Shown here piece by piece: positions 12,621 to 24,700 of a DNA stretch of 64,000 bases. The position numbers were made by a program, and so were the translations under genes. The DNA comes from Sipunculus nudus (taxonomy: Eukaryota; Annelida; Sipuncula; Golfingiida; Sipunculidae). The notes beneath the pieces were generated by a model. It had not been told where the DNA came from. It did not search any database and was given only the letters and a program-made list of their open reading frames with translations. The stretch is from NCBI GenBank assembly GCA_026874595.1, contig CM049313.1:55100159-55164158 (forward strand). Direction: 5' to 3'. Each line of letters opens with the position of its first letter. The first letter of the stretch is position 1.

Positions 12621-14698
12621 CCCTTTCCTTGCATGTTTTGAATGGAAGCTAAATGTTCGTTTGAGCTTGTTACCTTGGAATAGATTTAATAAGTATTCAC
12701 GACCCTTTGTACATACAACATTCACTGCATGTTAACAGGAACAGTTTAATAGAGACAACGAAATAAAGAAAGTTAAAACTCATCTAGTCAATTAAAGTGC
12801 GTAGTGTGGGCCGTCATATCAGAGCAAAACAGATAGATTAAGCATACAGTTCGGGCATTTTTTTTTTAAGGCTGGGCGAGGCAGTTGCGGGCGTAGGTCC
12901 AGTGCGGGGTGGGCGCCGACTAAAAATTATGTCCCCCGTGCTGGAGGGCTCTGACATATAAAATACAGAATGTGTATACACCTTTTGGCAGGAAAAATTG
13001 TGGATGGACAAATATATAAAAAAAAATGTTTCTACTAAAAAAACACACATACAAACTAAAACAATCATTTAACGTCAGGCGCTCACTTGCCACACTTTAT
13101 TTACAGAAAAAAAGAACATCATATGCGTTTCAAGTGTTAGTATCAACTAGATGAATAAGAAACCGATAGGTTATTTTATATTTAGATGCCTTATTGATGT
13201 CTGAGCTCTCACATAGTTCACGAGTTTAACATATTATCCCACCTCTGCATGGGTACAAATATGTAATTTCTTTAATCCATGTAAACAGACATAATTGATA
13301 TCTTCTAATACAGACACACTGTTATGTTTAAAAATGAATATAAATATGTAAATAATTTTCTATTGTATTATGCTAAACAAGAGTAATGATACAGATTGAA
13401 ACACAGCAAAATTGTGGATAATCATAATTATTATAACTAATATATAGTCTTAAATAAACAAATATTACACATTAATAGCATTTTATAATGAAAAAAAATT
13501 CATTTTAAAATTACAGTAGCACCACATCCATTTTTTTTAAATTAAATGTAACAAAGATTGTTGAGTCAGTTATCCAAGATGCTGATTTATAAAATGTGCA
13601 TTGTTTACAATAATGGTTGTCCCTTAATGGCTCAGCGCCATGGTGCACCAGCTTGAAAACTAGGCAGCACTGTTAAGAACTGGAGGCATTAATGTATACT
13701 AGATTAAACACAATTATCAGCCATTTTTGTTATTTTTGCAATTAGATCACAATAAAACATGTTAGCATGAAGATAAATAGAATTTTATTGACAGTTTAAT
13801 TAAGTTGTCATATACCTCTCATTGTATTTCCTGTTTAAAGAACTGATTTATGATTCTGCGACTAAAACCACATAATTATATATGCTAAAGCTGCTAAAAG
13901 ATCATTAAATGTGTCCATACCATAATATCACAAGTTACTAACATGCTTAAATTAAGCCTTTGGTCATGTTACCAAATAAAAAGATGTACAAACTCTGCAT
14001 CATTACATTGCTGCTTGAAACATCTATCTGAGCATAAAATAACTATACTACAAACAATAATATCACAGAAAATATATCACAGTTCTATAGCATTAGCTTG
14101 AAAAGAAATAAACATGTTTTAAAATGGCAGCAGTTATTCTATACAAAAATGACATCTTTACTAGGCTATGTTGTTGCATGGTCTAACTTATCGACAGCAA
14201 CAGAATTCACTGACAACCACCTTCAAATTAAAACAGATACATCACCTTCAAATTAAAACAGATATATGTAACAGCATATATACACACACATGTAGATAAA
14301 TCTGACTGTCACATTATAAGCAAAATGTAATATATATTACAGTATCATATAAGATTAAGACAGAATTAACTGCATCAATGTTCTCTGATGATTATATGAA
14401 GTAAGCATTTATTGCTTATTATAAATATCTATGGAAGAAATTTTTGGCATAAAATATTTGAATGAATGTCATGGTAAAGCTTTTCTTTCTGACTGACCTG
14501 TGTATATTCAATATTGGAGGCAAATACAAGAAATTACAAGTAAATCTGATGAATGATAATAAATGTTTGACGTTTTCATCTGAAACAAAAATCAACTGAT
14601 TCTGGCCTGAAAATAATTTCTATAGGTTTTAAACAATATGACATAAAATAAGTTCCATTACAAAAAGTGGTTTTGTTGTAACCTCCATTATATTGTTA
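12621..14698. other. Non-coding interval with a short GC-rich patch
   Basis: Mostly AT-rich DNA without coding signal. About 12870-12955 is much richer in G and C than its surroundings (GGGCGTAGGTCCAGTGCGGG) and stands out, but it has no splice context that makes it an exon. Confidence 0.5.
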
Positions 14699-15689
14699 TG
14701 GAGTAGGAAAGGGTGTATTTGTGACTTGACATATTTTTTATGGAATATTTCAATATTTCATTGTTTAAAATCTAAATTTACTTCAGAAACAAATGAAGAT
14801 CAATTACGGTTTCAGTCTGTTCTGATATTCAGACAGAGCCAAAGAATATTAATGGTTAAAGAATATTAATCAGAGGACCAAGTATCTAATGGTTATTCAG
14901 TATGTTTGTAGGGCCTTATTGAACTCACACAAAATAGCTCTAAATTTGTTTCTGTTATGGTTATGACATATCCCTATACCAGACAGATGATATTTTAAAA
15001 CACAGAAAAAAGACTGTATGCAAAAGAATGCAGTCAAATAGCATTGAAAGGAATTGGGATATGTGTTTAAAATCTATCCAATATATCTGTCAAAACAGTG
15101 ACAACAGAAAATGTCAGTATCATAAATTTGAAAGGAATTTCGACTTTTCTCGGCAACTACCATTTTGACCCAAAAGAAGCATGTTTAAATGTCTGTTTGT
15201 TATATAGTTAATTAAGTAACATTCTGTTCCTGGGTTTGATTTATGGACAAGTGGTTCTTTATTCAAGGCTCTGCTGCACTGCTTTATCCAAGAAAATAGT
15301 CTTTTCAGGTTCATAAAATGGCCTGGCACTGATAAAAATGCTACCCAATATTATATAATTTGCATAGCATACAAACATTATTTAGAGTATGAAGCTCTTT
15401 GATGAAGATAATGCTACACTATAAATATATATCTGAAATAATGGCACAAGCTCTTCAGATCCATGTATACCCTAGTATATTTAAACTTTGACACATTATA
15501 AATCACTAAAATAATGTTTACTATATAAATTTTGTACTCACAGTATGCCCACAAGCTAACTCTTGAAATATTAAATACCATGTATGACTTGGTTAATAAA
15601 ACTCTTGATTCTAAAGGAATAACATTCATTTATGAAGTGGTTTATATTTACAAATACAATAACAAGTATCATTATCACTGTACACAGTG
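14699..15689. repeat. Direct tandem duplication, copy 1 (segments A and B)
   Basis: Segment A (14699-14962) repeats at 15688-15951 with one difference noticed (TTATTGAACTC versus TTATTGTACTC). Segment B (14964-15689) repeats at 16984-17709 with one difference noticed (GACAAGTGG versus GACAAGCGG). In this copy A and B are directly joined. Duplicate 69- and 71-residue open frames inside B are a by-product of the duplication and are not genes. Confidence 0.93.
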
Positions 15690-17709
15690 GAGTAGGAAAG
15701 GGTGTATTTGTGACTTGACATATTTTTTATGGAATATTTCAATATTTCATTGTTTAAAATCTAAATTTACTTCAGAAACAAATGAAGATCAATTACGGTT
15801 TCAGTCTGTTCTGATATTCAGACAGAGCCAAAGAATATTAATGGTTAAAGAATATTAATCAGAGGACCAAGTATCTAATGGTTATTCAGTATGTTTGTAG
15901 GGCCTTATTGTACTCACACAAAATAGCTCTAAATTTGTTTCTGTTATGGTTTTATCAAATCATGTTTATACGAGTCTGTAAATAGGACTTGTAGGTTAGT
16001 CTATAACTTGATGTAAGTCGGGTCAGACTTGGGTTTTACCAGAATACTTCCATTCAATAAAATCAGACAAAACTTATAAAAGTACACTTACAGCTCGGTA
16101 ATTCTGACCTATACTTTGGATAAAAAAAAGTAGGATCATCCAAAAAGGTTTAGCTTTTATGACGAAATGCAGAAATATGGATATGTATGTCAAATATGTC
16201 ATCTGAAAGCTCTGTAACAAAACTATCTGTAGTGCGCGCTGAAAGTCAGAGAGTCGGGGAGAGACTGGGCGGTTCTCTCAGAGAGAGAGACGGACAATCT
16301 CTTGCCAGGCCAGCAGGCCTCGACAGAGATTATCCCAGAACTCTTGCTGTTGAATAAAGACTTCAATCATCAAACTGGTCTTGGAACATTGTCAGCAAAG
16401 TGCATCAGTAACTGCTTGTGATACAAGGTGGGGTAATCCCCAACCCCCCATTCGTATCATTATAAAACATCGTGTAAATTATGAAAAATTTACTTTTGCA
16501 TGAACTCTTTATTTATAAAGGATGAAAAGTAATGCTAGAAACATAAGGATATGGCAATTTTTTTCCTAATTCTTATGGATCCATTAAGTCATTAAAATAG
16601 CACAATTAGCAGTTTACCCAAGCTGACTTGCTGAGCAATAGCTGTGGGTCTATGGTTGTGTTTCTGTTGTCTGGAGGGGCACAAATCCTGTTTGATCTAA
16701 AATGTTTTCACCTGAAAATTGACATAGATCTTTCTGAAATTAGGAAACCCATAGTTGGATTTGGAAGCCTTTATTTGGCAAATCTAGTATTGAGGAGACA
16801 TCATGGTCTGACCCTTTTAAGTATTTAAGACTGTGTAATGGACATTTACAGTTGGTTATATAACTTGCAGCACACACACATTTTAAGAAAACTGGTCTAA
16901 CAAGCTCTTAAAAAATGTCACCTACAGTTTGGCATTTCCCTATTATCAGTTCATTTTCAGTCAAAATTATATATTTCACTTTCTGACATATCCCTATACC
17001 AGACAGATGATATTTTAAAACACAGAAAAAAGACTGTATGCAAAAGAATGCAGTCAAATAGCATTGAAAGGAATTGGGATATGTGTTTAAAATCTATCCA
17101 ATATATCTGTCAAAACAGTGACAACAGAAAATGTCAGTATCATAAATTTGAAAGGAATTTCGACTTTTCTCGGCAACTACCATTTTGACCCAAAAGAAGC
17201 ATGTTTAAATGTCTGTTTGTTATATAGTTAATTAAGTAACATTCTGTTCCTGGGTTTGATTTATGGACAAGCGGTTCTTTATTCAAGGCTCTGCTGCACT
17301 GCTTTATCCAAGAAAATAGTCTTTTCAGGTTCATAAAATGGCCTGGCACTGATAAAAATGCTACCCAATATTATATAATTTGCATAGCATACAAACATTA
17401 TTTAGAGTATGAAGCTCTTTGATGAAGATAATGCTACACTATAAATATATATCTGAAATAATGGCACAAGCTCTTCAGATCCATGTATACCCTAGTATAT
17501 TTAAACTTTGACACATTATAAATCACTAAAATAATGTTTACTATATAAATTTTGTACTCACAGTATGCCCACAAGCTAACTCTTGAAATATTAAATACCA
17601 TGTATGACTTGGTTAATAAAACTCTTGATTCTAAAGGAATAACATTCATTTATGAAGTGGTTTATATTTACAAATACAATAACAAGTATCATTATCACTG
17701 TACACAGTG
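15688..17709. repeat. Direct tandem duplication, copy 2 (segments A', C, B')
   Basis: The same A and B segments as copy 1, but separated by 1,032 bp of extra sequence C (15952-16983). Apart from C the two copies are almost identical, so the duplication is recent or is an assembly effect such as two haplotypes placed in tandem. No target duplication flanks C. Confidence 0.93.
16195..16465 (+). mobile_element. Possible LTR-like or promoter-like fragment inside segment C
   Basis: A GC-richer block starts near CTGTAACAAAACTATCTG, passes through GCGCGCTGAAAGTCAGAGAG, and has an AATAAA signal at about 16354. It ends in a C-rich stretch with an inverted TGATACAAGG...ATTCGTATCA pairing. This resembles a retrotransposon LTR (TG start, internal poly-A signal), but no 5-bp target duplication or second LTR was found. 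The call is tentative. Confidence 0.25.
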
Positions 17710-18306
17710 TTAATATCATATGTACCACATTAACAAAATATACATTTCACATGAGATGTTACTGACCACCAACAACTCATTATACAATTACTTCAGAACA
17801 CTTATTACCTATCTTGGACAGAATGTAACAATGTATGTGATATAAACCTACAATAATATATAATATATTTTATGTAATGTGTTTTCACAAAAAGTTTATA
17901 AGTATACATAGATCACACAAAATATAAGTATCACAATATGCTTTTGACTTGAACTTATTAAAAGTGCAATTGTGGTCCCATATTAAGTCCTGCTATCACA
18001 TAACTGTCTATCAATATCTAAGGAATTATATATTTACAAATATGAATATAGAGATGTCTTGGCATTCAGCCATCGATCTAGCAATAATAAGAATGGCCAA
18101 ACATGGGTCATATTTCTAAAGTCTGAACCATCACAGAAACCCTTAGTGCATGGACCTGTGCCAATGTTGGCCCATTGTGAGAATGTCAAGAGGTTAATTA
18201 CATATATAGCAAAGCTTGATTATATACTGGTAGTGCTTTTTGAGTTACAGGATATCAAACATAAGTAAGCTCATAATGACCTGAGGCTTATTACATCAGA
18301 AAAAGC
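17710..18306. other. Non-coding; likely 3' flank or 3' UTR of FAM221B
   Basis: On the minus strand this lies directly downstream of the FAM221B stop codon at 18307. It has no coding signal of its own. How far the 3' UTR extends cannot be told from sequence. Confidence 0.4.
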
Positions 18307-18512
18307 CTAATCATACACTGGTTTGAAGCCAGACTTTTTGGTTTGACCGCCAAATGGTACCACTGTACTGTTGTCTGCTGGCTTGTTGGATGGCAGTGCT
18401 GCATATTCTGGTGGCATCATCGCTTTCATGTACGACATATCTTCATCATCATGTCCAGTAAGCACCATGTTACGAAGAGATGGAATCTCAGCAAAAGGCA
18501 GATACTCCTCAC
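18307..18512 (-). CDS. FAM221B: FAM221B coding exon 7 and stop (residues 249-316)
   Basis: Encodes EEYLPFAEIPSLRNMVLTGH and an acidic/Met-rich stretch, ending KKSGFKPVYD then TAG at 18309-18307. The acceptor ATATTTTCAG is directly before it. The frame is open across the whole exon and closes at the stop. Confidence 0.9.
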
Positions 18513-18659
18513 CTGAAAATATATGTTAAAAGCCTTGTAGTATTTAGACCTCCACTAAGTTCAGTGGTGTATCCAGGATTTGAAGATTATAATCTAAGAG
18601 GGGGATGCAGCACCAGATTTGGGGCTGAGGGCCTTTACCTCTTTTCTGCTAGTGAGTAA

Positions 18660-18735
<76 letters not shown>

Positions 18736-21700
18736 TACACACACAATTCCACTGTACATATCAGGACCCAGAAAAAAAGCAACATATCCTGTTAAAAGTT
18801 CATTTTACGCAGATAAAAAGAGAGATGGAATGGTCTTATGAGATTCTCGAAAAATGATTTTTCCTTATCAGAGCACTCCGAAGTAAAATATTGTTTAGAG
18901 ACTAGTACAAGCACAAAAAAATAATAATAGGAGCAAATCAACCACATTTTCTAGATTGATTAATTTAAGTCATTTTAAATTACCAGAAATACATAAGTAA
19001 CAATGCAGTAATGTAAATGTATGATTGGTTTTATAGATACGGTGAACACAAATAAAAGAAATGAGTGACAATTATTTCCCCTGGCAGAATTTACAGTGCT
19101 ACGTACTTTATCAGTACGCCCCTGAGGCAGCGGAAATCTTGTGCTTCTAAAGAAGCTACTGATTTTTCCACTGCCTGCTTTGACCATTTATGATGCACTC
19201 AAACATCAGGTGGCCTGTCTGCTGAGAAAACTGCTGATGTGTCTCGCAGGCAACCAAATGCCAGTCAACAAACCCTCGACAGGCATTAGGCTCCACCAAG
19301 AAACCACGTGTGGGGCCATTCTCTCTGAGCCTGTGGCCTGTTCAAACAGTTGCCGGGGCAATGAGCTGTCACTCAAAACGAAATGAAGAACATCAGCTCC
19401 GTGTATTCCTCGCTTGGCTGGTAAACCGTTTTGTCTTCCAGAAGAGGGTCTAATCTGATTGGACCAAAATACAGAGCTCCCCTCTGGTGTAGAGATTCAG
19501 GATACGAGGTCATAACAAACAGTGCTTATGATATAGGTAGTATGCCTATAGGTAAAGTGCTGTGTAAAGAGTGTACTTAATCAGTTTCATTAGCATCATC
19601 CACCCTGGGTGTTTAGTGGCAAACATATCAATTATTTTATCAAGATCTAATTTTATATCCCTGTTATTCACACAACAACCCATTATCCTAATACAACTGA
19701 CTGTTGCATTTTACCATAGGAATAACATTACCACATCCATGGAGAGGCATGCATATATTTATAATCTTAAAAACATTGTATTTTATATGTGTTTGTATGC
19801 TTAAATATTCAAACATAAAATAATGTGAGTTTACAAAAATAACACTTGACAGTAGCTGACTGGCATAAGTGTAAGCATAATCAAAGAGGGGGCACTTTGT
19901 ACCCCACCTGAATGTGCCCCCTGAAGTTCTACATGCTTGAAACAATGTTTTTAACTTTTTGCTTTTAAACCTTTACGGCACATTCTGAAACCTTTCACTT
20001 ACTGTGTTTGACTTCATATTTGTTAGGTTATATTTTTATCATTTTCACTTTAAATTATTATGCATGAGTACTATCTTTGCAAAACCATCTTACATGAGCT
20101 ATCCTGCACATTAATGTACATCCATTATTAAATGGATTATTTTATATTTGCAAAAAATAATAACAATTTGATAGAGCAAAATTTAAAGGAACACAGAACT
20201 AATAGAAATTCTTGTTCATTTTGAAATAATTTAAAAGATCTGATATAATATATATAATATATGAACATGTTATCAATCTCTTATTTACGGCTAACATAAT
20301 ATATTTTTTACAATATAAAAGATTTATTTGCTTTTTTATGTAAAAAAAAGACACATACATGTACAAAACATACATGATATGCCTGTGAGGCTACAGTATA
20401 GATATAAACAGGTCTTCTTTGTAGATCGGGTATGTTGTTTATAAGAGTTCTAATTTTGAGATAATTGAAAAATTTAATTTCTCATGAACAAAGCCAACAA
20501 CGGTGTGTTATGAACTGAATCTGGAATAGTAAAGGATTTGAGCACAGTTCTGCAGGTTTCTGACTTATAATTCACTCTCATTGGTCTGATTATATTCTTT
20601 GCTCTGTTCAAGTTACCTGGTGGTGATATAAGGCAAACCATGCTTTAGGAAAAGGAGGATGCAGTGAGTACCAACTGTATAAGGAGTGTATATAAAACTT
20701 TGATTACGTAACTTACCAACAGGCATTCCCTTGGCTTTTCTATCCTCTGCAGTCTCAAAGAATGTCTGATGTCTCTCCCAGTGATTATCACAAGCAGCAC
20801 ACAGGAACGGGGAGTCAAACTGCATGCACCCACAGCCTGTCACACAGAACATCAGATACAATTAACAGACCTCACCAGGGGTGTTTACAGACATATATTA
20901 CTGGAATTAGCCCTGCCTGGGCTTTAGTGTATTGATATTTACTGCTTAAATGCTTCAAATGAAAAGTGATTCCATGTACCAATAGACGCGACGTAACTAA
21001 GTTCTAGCTCTTATCACTAAAGCCCTATAAAGTCTGTATGGCGAATCCCTGATATTTGCATATAAGGGCGTCACAAGGCTCCTGACGATTCCATCGCATT
21101 TGCATGTCAGGCTGCCTGGCCTCCTGTGAATGGCATTGTTGCTATGAGGAGGCTAACAGCCTATATATAGCAAGCTGGAAGCCCACAACAGGCGGTTACT
21201 GAATTAACCATGTTGGTTTTGAAAAAAAAGATTCTAGGAAAGACCACTATAATTACTCCTTACGTCACTGGGAAAGACTTTAGTTCAGCAAGGCAGTGAT
21301 GTGTGGCACTGACTGTCCGGTACGGCCCAAGTTTACCAGTCGATGAAATAAGTGGGTCAGAGAATTGTAAGTAGTCATGTAAGTTGGGGCGTGGTAGCAG
21401 TACCGACACTGAGTGCGACACAGTTAAAGCCGTTTGATATCTCTGTCAGAGCCATTTCATTGACTGGGCCAGTCTTTACTGGAATCAGATAAATAAAATA
21501 AAGTATGACTTGATATATTACTCATGAGAGACTTATTTTTTCTTATAATTAATAGATATGTATATGAGCCTGTGTGTATATCAATGCTAGGAACCTAATA
21601 AACATCTCCATGCAGTATTCTACACAGTATCACAGTTCTCCATCACATGTGAGGTCTAGAGCAATGGCAGCTCCTAATACTAATGAATAGCCTCAGCCCT

Positions 21701-24700
21701 AAGCCAGAACTAAGAAAACCTGCCCTATCGCATAACTCTGTAGAATCCTTTAAATTAAAACATATTATGGTGAGACAGATTCTCTACAAAATTATATTGA
21801 TAACAGACTCGGGTGTTACCCTAACACTCGAGGAAATTTCATCAAAGTCTGTTCACAACATTTTGAGTTAGGCTCTTAACAAACAAATGAGCCAACAAAG
21901 CAACCCTGGGATAAACATAATATCCCTGCAGCAGGCTGTGGTCCAATAAAATTCCAAATCATGATAATAAATAAAATAACTGAGCCCCATTCAGGCATAC
22001 AGTTTCTACAATGAAATCCTACTAACACAACTATGTTAGCACATTGGTCATGTTGATGAAGTCGACAGTGCAGAGGAAGAAGAATGATGAGGAGCATTAC
22101 TTTGTATGAGAATTGCATCATTATACTCCACTGCAAACTTTAGAAGGCTTCACCTCATCCTGTTAATAAATGTAGCATTCTAGTGGACAGACAAGCAATG
22201 AACAAATTGCTACAGTAATGCAATGTTCAGTCTGAAATTACTTATGTGCAGATTTACTGGAACTTCAACATTAACATGTAAATTGGTGGAATTTATACAT
22301 GTCACCCACTTCCAAAGGGTTGTCCCCCTGCCTTCTCAATGTTTTAGGTTTCATTGTCCCCTGAAGATGTCTCCACATGTCATATTTTTTTGTGTGAATT
22401 GGGAACAATTGGAAAATGTTTGTCTCTTTTGCAGCTGGTGAAAATAATTTTTCAGACAGACACACCAAAACCAATCCCAACCAAGGTATGCAATAGCGGA
22501 ATCAATGTCAATTTGAATGAAATCGTGAAATATTTAGTAAAGTTATCGCACAAAAACAAAAACCTGACAGACAGACAGACAAACCAATACCAATGTCTCC
22601 TGTTCTGTGGAAGTGGGGGGACTATGACTAGATTTTCACAAAAACAAATTATATATCTGTTTAATTAAAATCCATGAAATAGCAAACATGGACACAGAAC
22701 CAAATTAAAACAACACCATAGCATTGATTCTTCAAGGCTTAAATACTTGGATAAACATCTTTGTGTTTTAAAAGCCTCTTGTTCCTGGTTTGTTTGAATT
22801 GTTTTGGGTGCTATATACTTGCTGTAACCCCCAGCGGGTGCTGTATGGAATAAAGTATTACTACTACTACTACATCTTCATGTATTTAGGAGAGGAAACC
22901 GTCAGTGGTGAACAAACCTCTAGCCTGACATCTGCGGTACCCGTTAGGATCATGTTGCTCATGAGTGTGCTTGCATCTACATTTAGCCCTCCAAGTGCTT
23001 GGATCAAAATCACGTCTTCTCTGATGCCAGAACTCTCCAATATCCTCAGGACGGGAAGGGATCCATGCAAACCCTTTACACTTACACCCTCCATGCCGAC
23101 ATGGCACCATGACACTCTGACCTGATAAAAAATGATATCACCATTTCCAAGGTCAATAATTTTTCAATTTTTTTGGGTGCAGATTAGAGATAAAAAATTT
23201 CCATTTACATGTATAATACTTGGTTTTTCCCACCAGTGATGTCAATTGAAAATTTACCCTTTGATATAAAAACTTGTTTCCAGAACAAGGGATACAAGAT
23301 TTTTATTAATGAAGCATTCACAATATAACCGATCATCTCTAAAATAAATCCCATTAGGACAAAAGTTTATTTTTAATTTGTTCCGATTACAGATGATGTA
23401 TTGATTATACTTAAGTTGTTATAAAACATATATCAGTGGCCTTATCATTGCAAATACAACTTAGCTACCTCTTAGAAAATATTACATGGCTTTTCCTCAG
23501 GGAATCACAGAGAGGGTATCTAGAAAAGCCTGGACTTTTAATAGAAACACGGCTTATAATGGAGAATTTATGGTACACTCTGCAGGTGCAACATGCAAAT
23601 TTTACAATTTATGTTTCTAAATATGTTTTGGGAAAACTGTGCACAAACACACCCTGTTTTAGAGACTAAATAAAAATTTAAGGAATACCATTGTATTTAG
23701 CATGTTCTCCAAGCAAATGGCCACAGAAACATTTTGACATCTGTCCAACTCTCTGACAGTCCCAGGTAAACTCAGGGCACCTCCAACCTATGTACACTCC
23801 TGAAAGAGAAATCAGTCCTGGTCACCAGATATAGATACACTGGTGCAGTATAATCAAATAAAAGCACAAACAACGTTTGAAATAATCACCTGAGCATCAA
23901 GGGGGCACAACCAATAGGGAATAAACTATGATAACACCATGGATATAAGATCAAAGTCATAAATAAATATCAAGTGCAAATATGTCACCTATGACCAATC
24001 TTCAACATTCAAAATCTAGTGAAAACAGAAGGAAAAAAATACAATTTTCTTGTCAATGGTTTGCATTTGGACCCAAATATTGATGTAGAAATAAACAGAT
24101 AAACCTTATTCAACCTCCACACCCAAGAATAGCTGAGATGATTTAAGGGGATGGAAACTGGTATTTATTAACATTTTTTTTTCATTCGGTTTGTACAAAT
24201 ACTGCATGTGGTAATGTGAGTACCACAAGTTTGAGGAAGCCAGTGTACCTCAATACATATGCTATGGTACACTGAAAGCAGCAGAATAAATAATGTTAAA
24301 ATTCTTTCATCCTGTACATAAGGATGTTGTTGTTCAGGATAATTAATTATTAATGCGCAACATTTAACAGCCCCTTTCCAAAACTGATATTCTGTTGGAT
24401 GTTCACGGAGCCAAACATTTCCATCACACACCAGGATGTCAGTATTCATAATGACATGACAGAGAGCTTACATGAAAGCATCAAAATGTGAACAGCACAC
24501 TACTCCCTGGAGGGCAATCCCTAAACTTCATCAATAAAGACTACCATCAGATATTCATACCTGAAATTACCCTGCATAATTTATTTGTTACTAGATATAT
24601 AAAAGCATATAAAAGAATCAAATGTTTAATAGTTTGACAGATAAAAATATTTGAATCAGAGTCATATTGTGCATGGTTAAAAAGTTCATTTTTGCCTGTG

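Larger units (their letters stand above)
20837..22917. other. FAM221B intron between coding exons 5 and 6
   Basis: Non-coding. It holds a GC-richer promoter- or LTR-like patch (about 21050-21500), a LINE/SINE-like tail (22790-22874) and fragments of a common repeat ending in CATCAAAGTCTGTTCACAAC (about 21838) and GACAGACAGACAGAC (about 22568). Confidence 0.6.

Noticed and set aside
12838-13068. GC-rich minus-strand ORF ending RRPPRTGPTPATASPSLKKK as an exon
   Set aside because: Short GC-rich patch without acceptor/donor pair or family resemblance.
15120-17649. Two pairs of identical minus-strand ORFs (69 and 71 residues)
   Set aside because: They are identical only because segment B is duplicated. 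They have no coding character or splice context.
19141-19386. 81-residue plus-strand ORF in the last FAM221B intron
   Set aside because: No recognisable family, no splice context, and it lies antisense within an intron; GC-richer patch left as unexplained non-coding DNA.
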